Shown here in pieces: positions 23,637 through 33,239 of a stretch of 64,000 nucleotides of DNA; the stretch's first letter is position 1; each line of letters begins with the position of its first letter. A model generated the notes under the pieces. It saw only the letters and a list, made by a program, of their open reading frames with translations. It had not been told where the DNA came from and did no database searches. This stretch comes from Siphonodentalium dalli (taxonomy: Eukaryota; Mollusca; Scaphopoda; Gadilida; Siphonodentaliidae), in assembly GCA_032622095.1 (NCBI GenBank), contig CP136063.1, forward strand, positions 267,833,426 through 267,897,425, in the 5' to 3' direction. Both the position numbers and the translations under genes were made by a program.

Positions 23637-24708
23637 TTTTTTGCCATGTGTTGGGATTATTATTTTTTATGGCTTTGGTACGTAGCCTTTCGCGTTTGCG
23701 AATTTCTCTTCGGATTTCTGAGTTAAACCAGATTTTATCCTTGGGCCGAACCGTAACAGTGGATTGGGGAATTGTATCGTTCATTGCTGACATAAATTTA
23801 TTTTGGAAAAGTATGGTAGCTGAATCGGTGTCGAGGCACTTAAGGAGATCATCCCAGTTTGTGTTACCGAGTATTTCGTTGGCTCTTTCAAAATTTGCTC
23901 TGAAGTAGTTCCATACTACTCTTTGGAACGAAGTTACTTGTGAATAATCATAAGCTAGTGACACATATACACCTAAGTGGTCAGAGACTCCCGGGTGTAT
24001 TACTTCAGCTTCTAGTACACGAAGGGAATTGCCGATAATAATTGGGTCTAATAATGTACTCGATGATTTTGCCACTCTTGTAGGGGAAGTTATAACGTTT
24101 TTGATGCTATATCGGTCTATTATTTCCTTCAACTTCGATGAATTGTCTAGAAGGTTGGAATTGTAGTCACCCGTGATAATAATATTTTCGGTTATATCAA
24201 GTGCGTCTGATATCGATGATTCTAAGTACACCCAATAGTTTGGATCACAGTACTGGTCTGATATATATGACATTACCAGTAGGATATGACTTTTCTTAGA
24301 GAATATTTCAAACCATAATATTGATGAGTCAAATTCGAGTTCATATCTACGCCTATATATGATGTGTGTCGCGAACATTACACATATTCCTCCACCGCGA
24401 GAGTCGCGATCCTTTCGAACAGGATCTTGGTAACCAGGAATTTTTATTTTTTCTGAAGAGAAAGATGGGTCCAGGTGAGTTTCGCTGAAACACTGGAAAA
24501 TTGAAATTGTGTGATTGATTTGATTCATGGCAGGACCGGGGTTAATCTCAATGTCACCTGATAGTATCAAGATGAGAAATGTTGAAATGAATAATAATTT
24601 AAAATTTTGTGTCCGGAAACTATATTTCAGAGTTTCGCCGTTAGCCACAAGGATCTTGGGTGTCTTCTTCTTGTTATTATACTTAACATAATATATGAAA
24701 CAGATCAA
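23637..24708 (-). pseudogene. LINE ORF part 1: 2A-like peptide and AP endonuclease
   Basis: About 357 codons from the first ATG of the element (24706-24708). Residues 38-49 form a hydrophobic stretch, immediately followed by SGDIEINPGPA (2A core at residues 52-59). The endonuclease follows with SETHL (Glu76), RGGGI (104-108), TGDYN (179-183), SPTRV (208-212), a TLLDPI strand (218-223) and SDH (242-244). These are the catalytic and structural motifs of the AP-like nuclease that nicks target DNA. The first strand of the domain (usually N-x-R-S/G-L) is missing between the 2A and Glu76, so an internal deletion is likely. The frame is lost at an A6 run (23637-23642). Dropping one A would rejoin the reverse-transcriptase frame. 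Nuclease function is inferred from motifs only. Confidence 0.9.
24532..24555 (-). other. 2A-like (StopGo) motif in the LINE N-terminus
   Basis: The codons read DIEINPGP, preceded by SG and a Leu/Ile-rich stretch. D-x-E-x-N-P-G-P is the ribosome-skipping consensus, where the Gly-Pro bond is not made. Such sequences are described at the N-terminus of several AP-endonuclease LINE clades. The hydrophobic segment just before it could also act as a signal sequence when skipping fails. Function here is inferred. Confidence 0.88.
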
Positions 24709-24886
24709 TGAATTTAAGTCATTGACTCATTACCATTATAATTACCATGTTGTTTACATAATTCATATAGCAACTGGGTGTATTTTGTTCTCATACATGG
24801 CTCAAATTCATTCATTTGTTGAATATAATATGTTGAGTAAAAAGGAGATGGTCCCATAAATGGGCGGATTTAGTGTACAGTACCTC

Positions 24887-24987
24887 TTTAAACAGGACCC
24901 TCTTGTGCGATTAATGCTATATCGACGTAGGTAGGACAATGGCTTCAGCAGTAAAACAGCAGTGATAAACGACTTTTCATTTCATCA
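24887..24987. other. Short spacer
   Basis: No feature recognised between the split TIR element and the 34-bp array. Confidence 0.3.
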
Positions 24988-25163
24988 TCCATTATACGTT
25001 ACAGCCGCAGAGAGACGATCGTCCATTATACGTTACAGCCACAGAGAGACGATCGTCCATTATACGTTACAGCCACAGAGAGACGATCGTCCATTATACG
25101 TTACAGCCACAGAGAGACGATCGTCCATTATACGTTACAGCCACAGAGAGACGACGTCCATTG
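24988..25163. repeat. 34-bp minisatellite, 5 units
   Basis: Five units containing CATTATACGTTACAGCCACA followed by GAGAGACGATCGTC, nearly identical. An 80-codon plus-strand ORF over it is a repeat artefact. Confidence 0.92.
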
Positions 25164-25400
25164 CTGAATTATCTGAAAATGATATTGTAATGTTGACTTA
25201 TTAAAATTTATTGAAAGGTCAATACATTGGTGTTGCTTTTGCATTTAAAACTCAATTAAATATTCATTGTTGGCCGTTTCAAAAGCCATGGCGGTATAGT
25301 ACTAGCCTCCTGTTTGAGAACGTTCATGATGTCAATCCATTCGTCTTGTAAATGTTATTCAATGCATACTACGAATGGTTTTAGAGTGTTTGTATTACAC

Positions 25401-25527
25401 TTAACCCTTTCAGTGCCAAGTCCGATTTTTGTATCAATGTATCACATTATTATAATCAATAAATTTTTAAAATGATCAAGGAAATATGGGTTGATACAAA
25501 ATTCGGACTTGGCACTGAAAGGGTTAA
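25401..25527. mobile_element. piggyBac-like MITE with TTAA target sites
   Basis: 119 bp (25405-25523). The left end CCCTTTCAGTGCCAAGTCCG and right end CGGACTTGGCACTGAAAGGG are exact inverses. Arms extend to about 33 bp (ATTTTTGTATCAA against TTGATACAAAAT). TTAA sits on both sides (25401-25404, 25524-25527). CCC ends with TTAA duplication point to piggyBac-type mobilisation. Confidence 0.9.
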
Positions 25528-26235
25528 AATGATAAGTGAACACAGTTTTGTATACCGGATTGTGTTTTCTTTCAATTTGGGCTGCGTAATGAAGATTGTG
25601 TTTCAGCCAACGGTCACAAAGAGAATATTCGTTTGCCGCTACATAGAGACTGTCAACAGGCGAAGTCACTGGTGATGATTAGTATCTGGCTTACGTACAG
25701 TAATGCCCTAAGTAATCGACTCCTTAACCACAGCAGAATTATGGGTAACTTTTCAGGATTTAGTCGGAAATATGGCTTGTTGCCATTCATTAGGTGAAGA
25801 GAGGGGGTCGGACGGGAAGGAATGAAAATATCATAATTATAGTAATGATGATGTTGTGAGAAGCAGGGATAGAGATTGTGAACGAGAAAGAGATAGAGAG
25901 GACGAGAGAGATAGAGAGAGAGAAAAGGGATGAGATGCTGGGAGAGGGGGTAGTGGTAAGGAATTTTCAATAATTGAGTTGATCTGTTGCGTAATAGTAT
26001 TCTTCGTGTGTCAGGCGCCATGGGAGGGGGTCAAGCCCAGATATTAATTGGTTGCATTTGTCAATTTGTAATTAGGCATAAACAGTGGGGAAGTTATTGA
26101 AGATCATACCCAAAACTTGTATTCGTCAACAACAGGTATCTCTTTCTGGTTCAGATATAGTTATGGATCAGAATAACGTTCAATCTTGCAACATATCCTC
26201 GTGAAAATAGGTTCATGTTGGACCTAAATATTCAT
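25528..26235. repeat. Spacer with first copy of a ~105-bp duplicated segment
   Basis: Positions about 25696-25790 (CAGTAATGCCCTAAGTAATC to GCTTGTTGCCATTCAT) recur nearly exactly at 26238-26330. The region also holds a GA-rich run (about 25870-25930). No gene recognised. Confidence 0.6.
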
Positions 26236-26363
26236 ATACAGTAATGCCCTAAGTAATCGACTCTTTAACCACAGCAGAATTATGGGTAACTTTTCAGGAT
26301 TTAGTCGGAAATATGGCTTGTTGCCATTCATCGGAAAGCTCTCCCCGAGTCGATTACTTTTTT
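26236..26363. mobile_element. Short TIR element, second copy of the ~105-bp segment
   Basis: AAGTAATCGACTC near the left end and GAGTCGATTACTT at the right end are inverted. The copy near 25696 lacks the right end. A T11 run follows the right terminus. Probably a non-autonomous element; class unknown. Confidence 0.5.
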
Positions 26364-26572
26364 TTTTTTTATAGAGGGCGGACTCAGTCCTGGTCAGCGG
26401 GCCGAACGAGTACTCAGTTCATATTTGATCTACTGGATTTTGAAATAAGCAAACAGTGGATATATACCCGTTATTCGTTTGGATGACGCGGGGCACAGTA
26501 AAATTAAAATACATTAAAAGATCGTACATATACACACGATAAGTCATGAGTTAGTTTAGTTGTGTTATTTCC

Positions 26573-26766
26573 CAGCCTGGTCTCGTGAAAATAAACACAA
26601 TACGGGCTTATTTCATATTGAAATGGTCCCATATTGGGGTGTTTTAATAACCAGCGTTTATGCCCATATAAAGCGTATTTGAGTTTTCAAATAATGCCAA
26701 TATGAGCTTATATCGCGCAATCATAAAATCAGCCCGTATTGTACTTAGTTTCATGAGAACAGGCTG
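26573..26766. mobile_element. Palindromic MITE (family of 1745-1893)
   Basis: The left end CAGCCTGGTCTCGTGAAAAT and the right end (TTAGTTTCATGAGAACAGGCTG) are inverted with few mismatches. The arms also pair over ACAATACGGGCTTATTT. No ORF. Confidence 0.75.
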
Positions 26767-26865
26767 AATCTTTCGATGTAAGTAAGAACGGCCAAAGTCG
26801 AGGATACTCTGACTATGAAATATATGTCTGTAAGAAAACTATATATCAAAATAAGCAATCTTCGA

Positions 26866-27190
26866 CGAAGCGATGATGATGGCGAGCACAGATAAGTATT
26901 AACAAGAAGGACGACGATAATGATGATTACGACGAAGAAGCTTATGGTGAAGACGATAATGATGTGATGCTAATGATGATTATGATGTTTCAATAATAAT
27001 GACGACGACGATGCTGATGACGATGCTGATGCTGATGATGACAACAACAACAACGACGAAAACGACGACGAGTACGATGACGCTGATGATGATGATGATG
27101 GTGATGATGGTGTGGTGATGATGATGATAATAGTCATGATGATCATGGTGGTTATGATGATGATGACGATGAAGATGATGGAGGTGACGA
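26866..27190. repeat. Cryptic GAT/GAC repeat
   Basis: Imperfect GATGATGAC-type repeat similar in composition to 15389-16240 but shorter. ORFs here are low-complexity. Confidence 0.85.
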
Positions 27191-27584
27191 TGAAGGCGTT
27201 TGGGAGGTCACTATATATTTTGTATATAAATACTTTTCGTTATTCTGTCCATCTTTTGTATATAATTTCGTTTTCTCTATATCCATTCATGTTATTTAAT
27301 CAGAGAATAAAGCAATTATAAAAGTTAGTCAAAGCAATAGTTCTATACTGGGATGGATTCTTGTGATCTTTGTGTGGCTTTAGCATGTTCTTCCTTCCAA
27401 GACTCTTGGGAGTTTGGAAGTTTTCCATAGTTCATTAAATAAATTAAATAAATTAAAAAGTGCTGCCAAAGTAAACGGATGATGCGTGGTCATTTCACAC
27501 GAGATATCGAGCACTGTCGCTCTATTGTGGGGTTGAGAAAATGCATGTTTCGATTCTTGCAGGGTAAATAGTGTATTATAGTCT
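27191..27584. other. Unassigned stretch
   Basis: TTAATCAGAGAATAAAGCAA near 27297 resembles a LINE or mRNA 3' end, but no coding part lies before it. Nothing else recognised. Confidence 0.3.
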
Positions 27585-28141
27585 TCTCTATTTTCAGATA
27601 TTAGAAAGTAAGTTTTCGCTTCACTTTAAAGCTCTAATGGCGTACAAACGTTGGATAATACTTTCTACACATGAATTTTTAGCTATTATTTCTTCAAGTT
27701 TGTTCCAAAGGATCTTTTATTTGAGTTGCACCGATATTTGTATGCTGAATTGATATCCTATTGACATTACCATTGCACTTGTTAATCATCTTCCACACCC
27801 ATTTTGTACGGGTACGATGATCAAGATTGTTGACGAATGTTCGCGCCGAGAATCTGTTTGATCTGTTCCGTAGAAGCAGCACGACTATTTCTAAATCTCA
27901 TCGTATTAACAATCGATGGGCATCGTCTGAATAGATGTTCCGCTCTATTTCTCTCTAATATAGTATGTTTTTTGTATTTCCAAAATTTGCGAGCGTCAGG
28001 GCTTGTGACATTAATTTCGATTATTAATGGGAAATGACCATTTCCATGAAGGTCAGAACGAACTGTCCAACTAATATTTGGAAGCATGTAACAGAGACAG
28101 TTCAATGAGAATATTAGATCCATTTCCTGAATGTAAAACAC
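27585..28141 (-). pseudogene. LINE fragment: endonuclease end and EN-RT linker
   Basis: Minus strand. The first frame (28141 down to 27821) contains SDLHGNGHFPLII, a degenerate form of the SD-x-x-GSDHFP-I motif that closes the AP-like endonuclease. ERNRAEHLFRRCPSIV and FRNSRAA follow, matching the linker where R-N-x-A-x-x-x-F and R-A-x-A-R blocks lie before the polymerase. The second frame (27882 down to about 27694) continues with NNLDHRTRTKWVWKMINK, the T-P-T-K-x-V-W block just upstream of the RT domain. A frameshift lies near 27880 and stops accumulate below 27690. A stretch between the endonuclease and linker motifs is missing. It is a different family from the LINE at 21-24.7 kb and is clearly dead. 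Confidence 0.75.
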
Positions 28142-28187
28142 AGTTCTCGATCGTCAATAAAAGATCCCAAAACCATACCACGTTGTT

Positions 28188-28358
28188 ACGCCGAGTTATG
28201 TAGTAACTGACGAGTTTTGTGGTAGCTCACGAGTTATGTAGTAACAATCGACGAGTTTTGTGGTAGCTCACGAGTTTTGTAGTAAAATCGACGAGTTATG
28301 TAGTAATTTGGGTTACGAGTTTTGTAGTAAAATATTGACGAGTTTTGTAGTAAAAATA
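28188..28358 (+). repeat. Eight dispersed copies of ACGAGTTWTGTAGTAA
   Basis: Copies of CGAGTTATGTAGTAA or CGAGTTTTGTAGTAA (GTGGTAG in two) start near 28192, 28210, 28230, 28252, 28271, 28291, 28315 and 28338. Spacers between them vary from 3 to about 10 bp. Not a classic minisatellite because spacing and spacer sequence differ. Function unknown. Confidence 0.75.
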
Positions 28359-28380
28359 TATATCCCATTTATATTATTTT

Positions 28381-28842
28381 CCCAATTCGGAATTCGATTT
28401 TAATTACATAATCCTCCGATCCAACGACAATAATATCGATCTCATTCGTTTCCTTTGCAAGTTTCTCAGAGATCTCGCTGTACGCATACCACTTCTCGTG
28501 ACCGAGGAAAACGACACATGGCTTTTTTCGGAAGAAGGCACCAAGAAGCTCGAAACATGAAACCACCAAGAGGCCGACACCAGATTGGTTAAGTGCGCGT
28601 CGAAAGCCGAAACGGGTGTTGTGGTGAGAGCTGCTGATACCGACGTATTCATTCTATTAGTGTCCGCATATTCTCGCTTGAAGTTGGATCGTTTATGGAG
28701 GATGAAGGTTGATAATACCAGGTATGCAGATGTCGCCACGGTGTCCAAATTCTTTCGTGACGACGTATGCTGCGTGTTACCTGCATATCACAGTATCACA
28801 GGATACAAGAAAACTAAGATGCATGCATCAGGTCGGCCGTGA
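28381..28842 (+). pseudogene. Transposon-associated invertebrate protein family, N-terminal piece
   Basis: The plus-strand frame runs from about 28381 through SNDNNIDLIRFLCKF and HQEADTRLVKCASKA to VVVRAADTDVFILLVSAY and ends LPAYHSITGYKK before a TGA at 28840. One in-frame TGA (28558-28560) sits just before NHQEADTRL, so the ORF is broken. I recall an uncharacterised, high-copy family in mollusc and cnidarian genomes with the same series: an H-x-E-A-D-T-R motif, D-T-D-V-F, and H-x-x-T-G-x-D-T. This recollection, not a search, is the basis of the call. A downstream piece of the same family is at 32159-32810 on the same strand. Biochemical role unknown. Confidence 0.65.
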
Positions 28843-28870
28843 ACTATCTACCATAGAATTGTTGTAGCTA

Positions 28871-29249
28871 TCGATTATACATTTTGAAACACCTGTCTGT
28901 ATGTATGTATGTGTGTATGCGTGAATGCATGTGTGTATGTGTTATAGACTCTAACACTGCTCGAATTTGGTATTTAACGTGTCAACTTGACCTCGCTCAT
29001 AGGCATGTTTGTGGACCTTGACCGATCCGACTAAAAATTTGTGTGTAGGACTACTTCGATCCCGGGAGCAATATGGACGGGTCCAATTTCACGTGGGACC
29101 ATGTTCTCGAACGTGCTGATATAGGCATGTTTCTGGACCAATTGAACAATAGTTTGGCCAGACGCTGTATATACTGGGTACTGTCCAGATGGAGGCGATC
29201 ACAAAAAAAATCCCTAACTAGCCCGAACGAAGTCGAGTACATCAGCTAG
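28871..29249 (+). mobile_element. Helitron-like element 1
   Basis: Starts with TC after an A (28870) and ends in CTAG (29246-29249) before a T. That is the A|TC ... CTRR|T arrangement of Helitrons. The last 30 bp, CCCGAACGAAGTCG then AGTACATCAG, contain a short stem (CCGA/TCGG-like) about 10 bp before the end. The leader CACCTGTCTGTATGTATG resembles the start of element 2. No Rep-helicase ORF, so it is non-autonomous. Confidence 0.65.
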
Positions 29250-29752
29250 TTTAATATATATTTTGGACATTTGTCTGTCTGTTTGTCTGTTAGCTATGGC
29301 CGGGAAAACTGCCGGACAGATTTGACGAAATTTGATACCTAGGGGAAATTATTTCCAGGGAGTATTTTGGACGGGTCAAATCTTGATCCCGACCTGACTT
29401 TGACATTCAAAAAGATCAATTCAAGGTCAAATCTGGTAAAACGGAAGTATTTCAACGAAATTTGATACCTACTGTTACTTTTGTCCCAGGAGTGTTTCGG
29501 GTGGGTCAAATCATGACCCTGACCTGATCTTGACATTCAAAATTGTCAATTCAAGGTCAAATCGGGTATAAAGCCGGGCGGATTTCGACGGGTACTTTTG
29601 TCGTGACTTTTGTCCCAGGAGTGTTTCGGGTGGGTCAAATCGTGACCCCGACATGACCTTCACCTTTAAAATAGTCAATTCAAGGTTAAATCGCGCATTT
29701 CTCCGAAAATCAGAGGGGAACATCCCGGACGAAGTGGGGTCCACGAGCTACT
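29250..29752 (+). mobile_element. Helitron-like element 2, head-to-tail with element 1
   Basis: Begins directly after element 1 with TATATATTTTGGACATTTGT and CTGTCTG, like the start of element 1. It contains three ~115-bp internal repeats built on GGGTCAAATC, TGACCCTGACCTGA and ATTCAAGGTCAAATC. It ends CCCGGACGAAGTGGGGTCCACGAGCTAC|T, a decayed form of the same terminus. Short ORFs over the internal repeats are artefacts. Confidence 0.6.
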
Positions 29753-31187
29753 ATTATATATTTCTAGATTTAGTTACAAACTAAATACCTGTATATTGTA
29801 CAAAGAAATGTTTGACAAATATATCTGTATCAATATTACCATACGGGTCATTAAAATAGATACGACGAAACAAATTTTGAAGGGTGCATGTATCAGGTAA
29901 ATTTTTATATTTCAAATGATGACAGGAATGCAGAAAGTTGAAGTACCTATACGTAATACTGGCTATCCGCATGAAGAGATATACATGTATATAAAAACCA
30001 GATGAGGGATATGTCTGTACAGTTGCTAAACAATTCAGTCATGCAAAAGAGGATCAAAGAGTAAGATACCAAATTGCTGCCTGTGGTAATGTTTTTTAAC
30101 GAAATTCGGGAAAATTAGATTACTCTCACCCTGGTTATCCAGAAGATAATTGTGGAATCTGATGACGATCGGACAAGGGGTGTCGTCTGTAGGATCAACC
30201 AAATTATTTAGCCATAAAAATAGTAAAATTGAAGATCACCGCTGGCAGTGATGTCTTCACAAGGACAGTTTGAGAACAAAATATGGCTCACATCTAGCGG
30301 TGACCCAAAATATCCACATAAGAAAAAGTTCTCCAATAAAAGCGCCAATTGATTCAAATTCGAAATTTAGCAGGGTGTACTGCTTGTGGCCATGTTTTCC
30401 CCGCAAATTTGATAGACTGATGGACAAAACCACTGAATCCGTTGAATCAATATACATGTATACATGGATTAATTTATATGCATTGTTATACACAGTACTG
30501 GTATATAAAGGTACTGAAAATAACTATGTTACTAGTATACACAAAATAAACCATATATCATGGCTATGGGTTCTAATATCCGAACATGACAGCTGAGAAC
30601 TTGGTGTGAGTTAAAGAGTGGTGGTTTCTCAAGCATATCTAACCCTCCACGTTAGAAACATGCCATTAAATGTCATAAGTATAATCTAGCTTGAGGACAG
30701 AAGTGATCCATAAAACCCCCCTTAATTCAACCAGGTCCTCGCGCGATGTATGATCGATCACATGATGATCTAGGGGGATTATAATTGATGTATAAAAACA
30801 GCACTGCATGTAAATATAAAATAAAATAGTGCTACATCTTATTACAGATTATTGCCATATATAATCAGTGATTATACAGACAGTCTGACAAAATAAAGTT
30901 TCAGTGACACTCTATCCGAAGAGGGGAATAATTTCATCTGTTACAGTCAATGGAGCAATTATGAATCTGGAAAGGTGAAATTTCTAAGTAATACTAGATA
31001 TCGACATGACGCGATAAAATATAACGTAAATGCAATATGGCCGCTGGCGACCATTTTTTCCTATGAAATTAAAAATATATTTGATAGCTCTCATCTGATA
31101 GATCAATATCAAGATAAATATGAAGTTTGGTGATGATCGGATGAGTGAAGTGGACTGTGGTCTGTGCTAAACGGTTTAGTAATGCTT
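29753..31187. other. Unassigned stretch
   Basis: 1.4 kb without recognisable coding motifs. The longest ORF, 108 codons at 30270-30596, has no family resemblance I can name. No tandem or inverted repeats were noticed. Confidence 0.35.
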
Positions 31188-31500
31188 AAACAGATTCTTA
31201 CCTTAATATTTTTATGTTCACTTTATAAACTTCACTGAGTCATCTTTGTCATGTATTGAGTTTGATATCTTTTGTTAACAGTTTATAAATCATGTATGTC
31301 TCATGTTTGTTATTTTAATTTATGTGTTTATTATCATTAAATAAAGTTGCATTCCTTAAAAAGATTCTTACCTCAATGTTTTTATGTTCACTTTATAAAC
31401 TCCACTGAGTCATCTTTGTCATGTATTGAATTTGATATCTTTTGTTAACAGTTTATAAATTATGTATGTCTCGTGTTCGTTATTATATTATATACACTTT
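31188..31500. repeat. Tandem duplication of a ~170-bp segment
   Basis: TTTTTATGTTCACTTTATAA, CACTGAGTCATCTTTGTCAT and TTTGTTAACAGTTTATAAAT occur in the same order in two adjacent copies (about 31188-31357 and 31358-31500) with few differences. AATAAAGTTGCATTCC ends the first copy, so it may be a duplicated retroelement 3' end. Confidence 0.8.
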
Positions 31501-32158
31501 ATAGTGTGTTTTCAGAACGAAAAAAAATTGAATAAAATCAACAAATTTGTAAATTTAAAAACAATTCAAACGTTGTTGTATTCCATGTCCCAGCCCGGAC
31601 ATATACACCAAATTTCAATAATATTCATTGAGAAACAACGGACCAAACGCTATATAACACCGTATACATCTTTTATTCCGTATCGGACTCGGGTACATGT
31701 TATAGTAGGTACCGAATTGACACACGTCGACTGGGCGAGTTGGCCCTGGGGCGATTAGGCCGATTCCGGCACATTCTATAATTTACCGTATGTATCCGTT
31801 TACGCGTAGTTTACTTTAGAAAGTTCCGCAATTAATACCGTAAATAGAGCGACCTTATTTGACAGAGAATGCCTCTGTTATTGATTATCAAGTTGCTGTA
31901 CATTAAAAACGACAAATTCACATGCTTGTTCAAGCGCAGTAGTCTATTTTCCCCATGTTAAATGACATCCACAAATACTAAATAACGCTAACCTACTGCC
32001 GAATGTTTGACACGACAACTGTTAACATATTTGGGCTGAATTCATCTGACGCGGTATTATTCCTCAAAATAAACAACAAAACCATCGTTACTTGGAAATG
32101 TAGTTTGGGCTAACATTTACATAAATCCTCCAGATCAATTATCCGACACACACGTCAG
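31501..32158. other. Unassigned stretch
   Basis: A 98-codon plus-strand ORF overlaps the start, without known motifs. Nothing else called. Confidence 0.3.
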
Positions 32159-32810
32159 ATGAAAAAGTCACATGAAGTAACCGGCCAAATTGGCCGAAAT
32201 GACACCGTCTTCTTCCCGTTCGGTGTTGGTAAGGTGAAGCCATTTAAAAAAAATGATCAAGCAAGAAAATATGTCTCTGCTAAAGGATCTAGGATCTTTG
32301 GAAACTACCCATTCGTTGGGTGGCGCACAGGAATTCCTGCAAACGGTGATGTACGCTGGAAAACGGGATGAGACGTATGCAGCGACCAGGACTAGAATGT
32401 ACGACAAGCAGAAGGTAAAGGCCAGCGCAGGATTCATCCCAGATATCAGTAGTTCCATTGAGCACATCAAACGCAGCAACATCCAGTGTATTGTATGGGA
32501 TCAATGTCTGAAACAGAATATTATATATCCATCGTTAGCTGGCCGGGGATAGGATGAAAGTAATACAGAGATTTATCCAGTTTGGTTCCTTGGCCCTCAA
32601 CTACCACCAAGTCTGAACGCGAAGAAGAACAAGGACACCGCCTGCATAGAACAACCCGAAATGAGATCCCCTCCCACTAAGAAGAAGAAAATGACCATTC
32701 CGGAATCTGATTCAGATACAGACAGTTCTGATGCGGAGGATGCCGATGTTGATATGTATTCATCAGACAGTTGTGATAGTTGTTTGTCAGATTGGTCTGA
32801 TGAGGGGTGA
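32159..32810 (+). pseudogene. Transposon-associated invertebrate protein family, C-terminal piece
   Basis: The first frame (32159 on) reads VTGQIGRNDTVFFPFGVGK and VKPFKK. After a frameshift near 32268-32274 the second frame continues MSLLKDLGSLETTHSLG, EFLQTVMYAGKRDET and RSNIQCIVWDQCLKQN to SLAGRG. An in-frame TAG (32550-32552) then stands where a Trp is expected. The same frame resumes with IYPVWFLGPQLPPSL, a lysine run (TKKKKM) and a Ser/Asp-rich acidic tail, ending at TGA 32808-32810. T-G-x-D-T, F-G-x-G-K and V-W-x-Q are the motifs I remember from the family of the 28381-28842 piece. Two lesions make this copy dead. The GVGK segment does not prove nucleotide binding. Homology should be searched to confirm. 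Confidence 0.65.
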
Positions 32811-33239
32811 ACATATGTTGTTTTGTGAATAATTTTATAGGATTGAATATAGGGCCTAACTGTCATAAGTAGCCTACCATACCCGCACTACATATTTGGA
32901 CACGCTAATCATAATAATATTCAATAATATATTGCACTTATAGTGTGGTTATCCCCTTATAAGCGCTTCACAGCAATGAATGTACATATATAGAAAACAC
33001 ATAATAATAATAATTAATTTAATAACAGCAAATTTAGAGTGAAATAGACGGCATATTGGATATATATATATGATAGTAATATTCATACTAACCATAATAT
33101 TTAACCTTATAAACGATCAACATAACATATTTCACATTATTTTGTGTTCCAGCAAACAATGTCTTGAATTTTACCTCATACATGTAATGTTTCTTTTATT
33201 TTATTGCATAGCAACGGTTGTTGTGGAGCAAGTGCAGCA
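32811..33239. other. Unassigned AT-rich stretch
   Basis: No ORF or repeat noted before the ~190-bp satellite. Confidence 0.35.

Larger units (their letters stand above)
21076..24714 (-). mobile_element. Nearly full-length LINE (CR1/L2-like, 2A-bearing)
   Basis: A 3.6-kb minus-strand non-LTR retrotransposon. In order it carries a short leader, one broken ORF (24708 to 21426) encoding an N-terminal 2A-like peptide, an AP-type endonuclease, a reverse transcriptase and a C-terminal Cys/His region, then a ~350-bp 3' UTR ending in AATAAAATATGTTTAAAG. A copy of this 3' end is at 59255-59365. The CR1/L2 placement is inferred from domain order and motifs. There is no long poly-A tail. Two visible lesions, a one-base shift and one stop, separate it from an intact ORF, apart from a probable deletion at the start of the endonuclease. 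Confidence 0.88.
21026..24886. mobile_element. TIR element (copy 2 of the 235-558 family) split by a LINE
   Basis: The left remnant 21026-21075 (GGTACTGTACACTACATCTG ...) and right remnant 24715-24886 (... GGATTTAGTGTACAGTACC) are inverted ends of the family seen at 235-558. The right remnant aligns with positions about 395-556 of copy 1, including ATTATAATTACCAT and TGTTTACAT. Most of the left arm of copy 1 is absent here, so some sequence was lost when or after the LINE inserted. Confidence 0.75.

Noticed and set aside
23632-23642. Programmed frameshift at the A6 run in the LINE
   Set aside because: Related LINEs encode endonuclease and reverse transcriptase in one frame, and a homopolymer indel or sequencing error is the simpler explanation.
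28843-32158. Intron joining the two transposon-associated pieces
   Set aside because: Both pieces carry their own version of the H-x-x-T-G segment and no splice-site pair would join them in the expected motif order. The spacer is filled with Helitron-like sequence.
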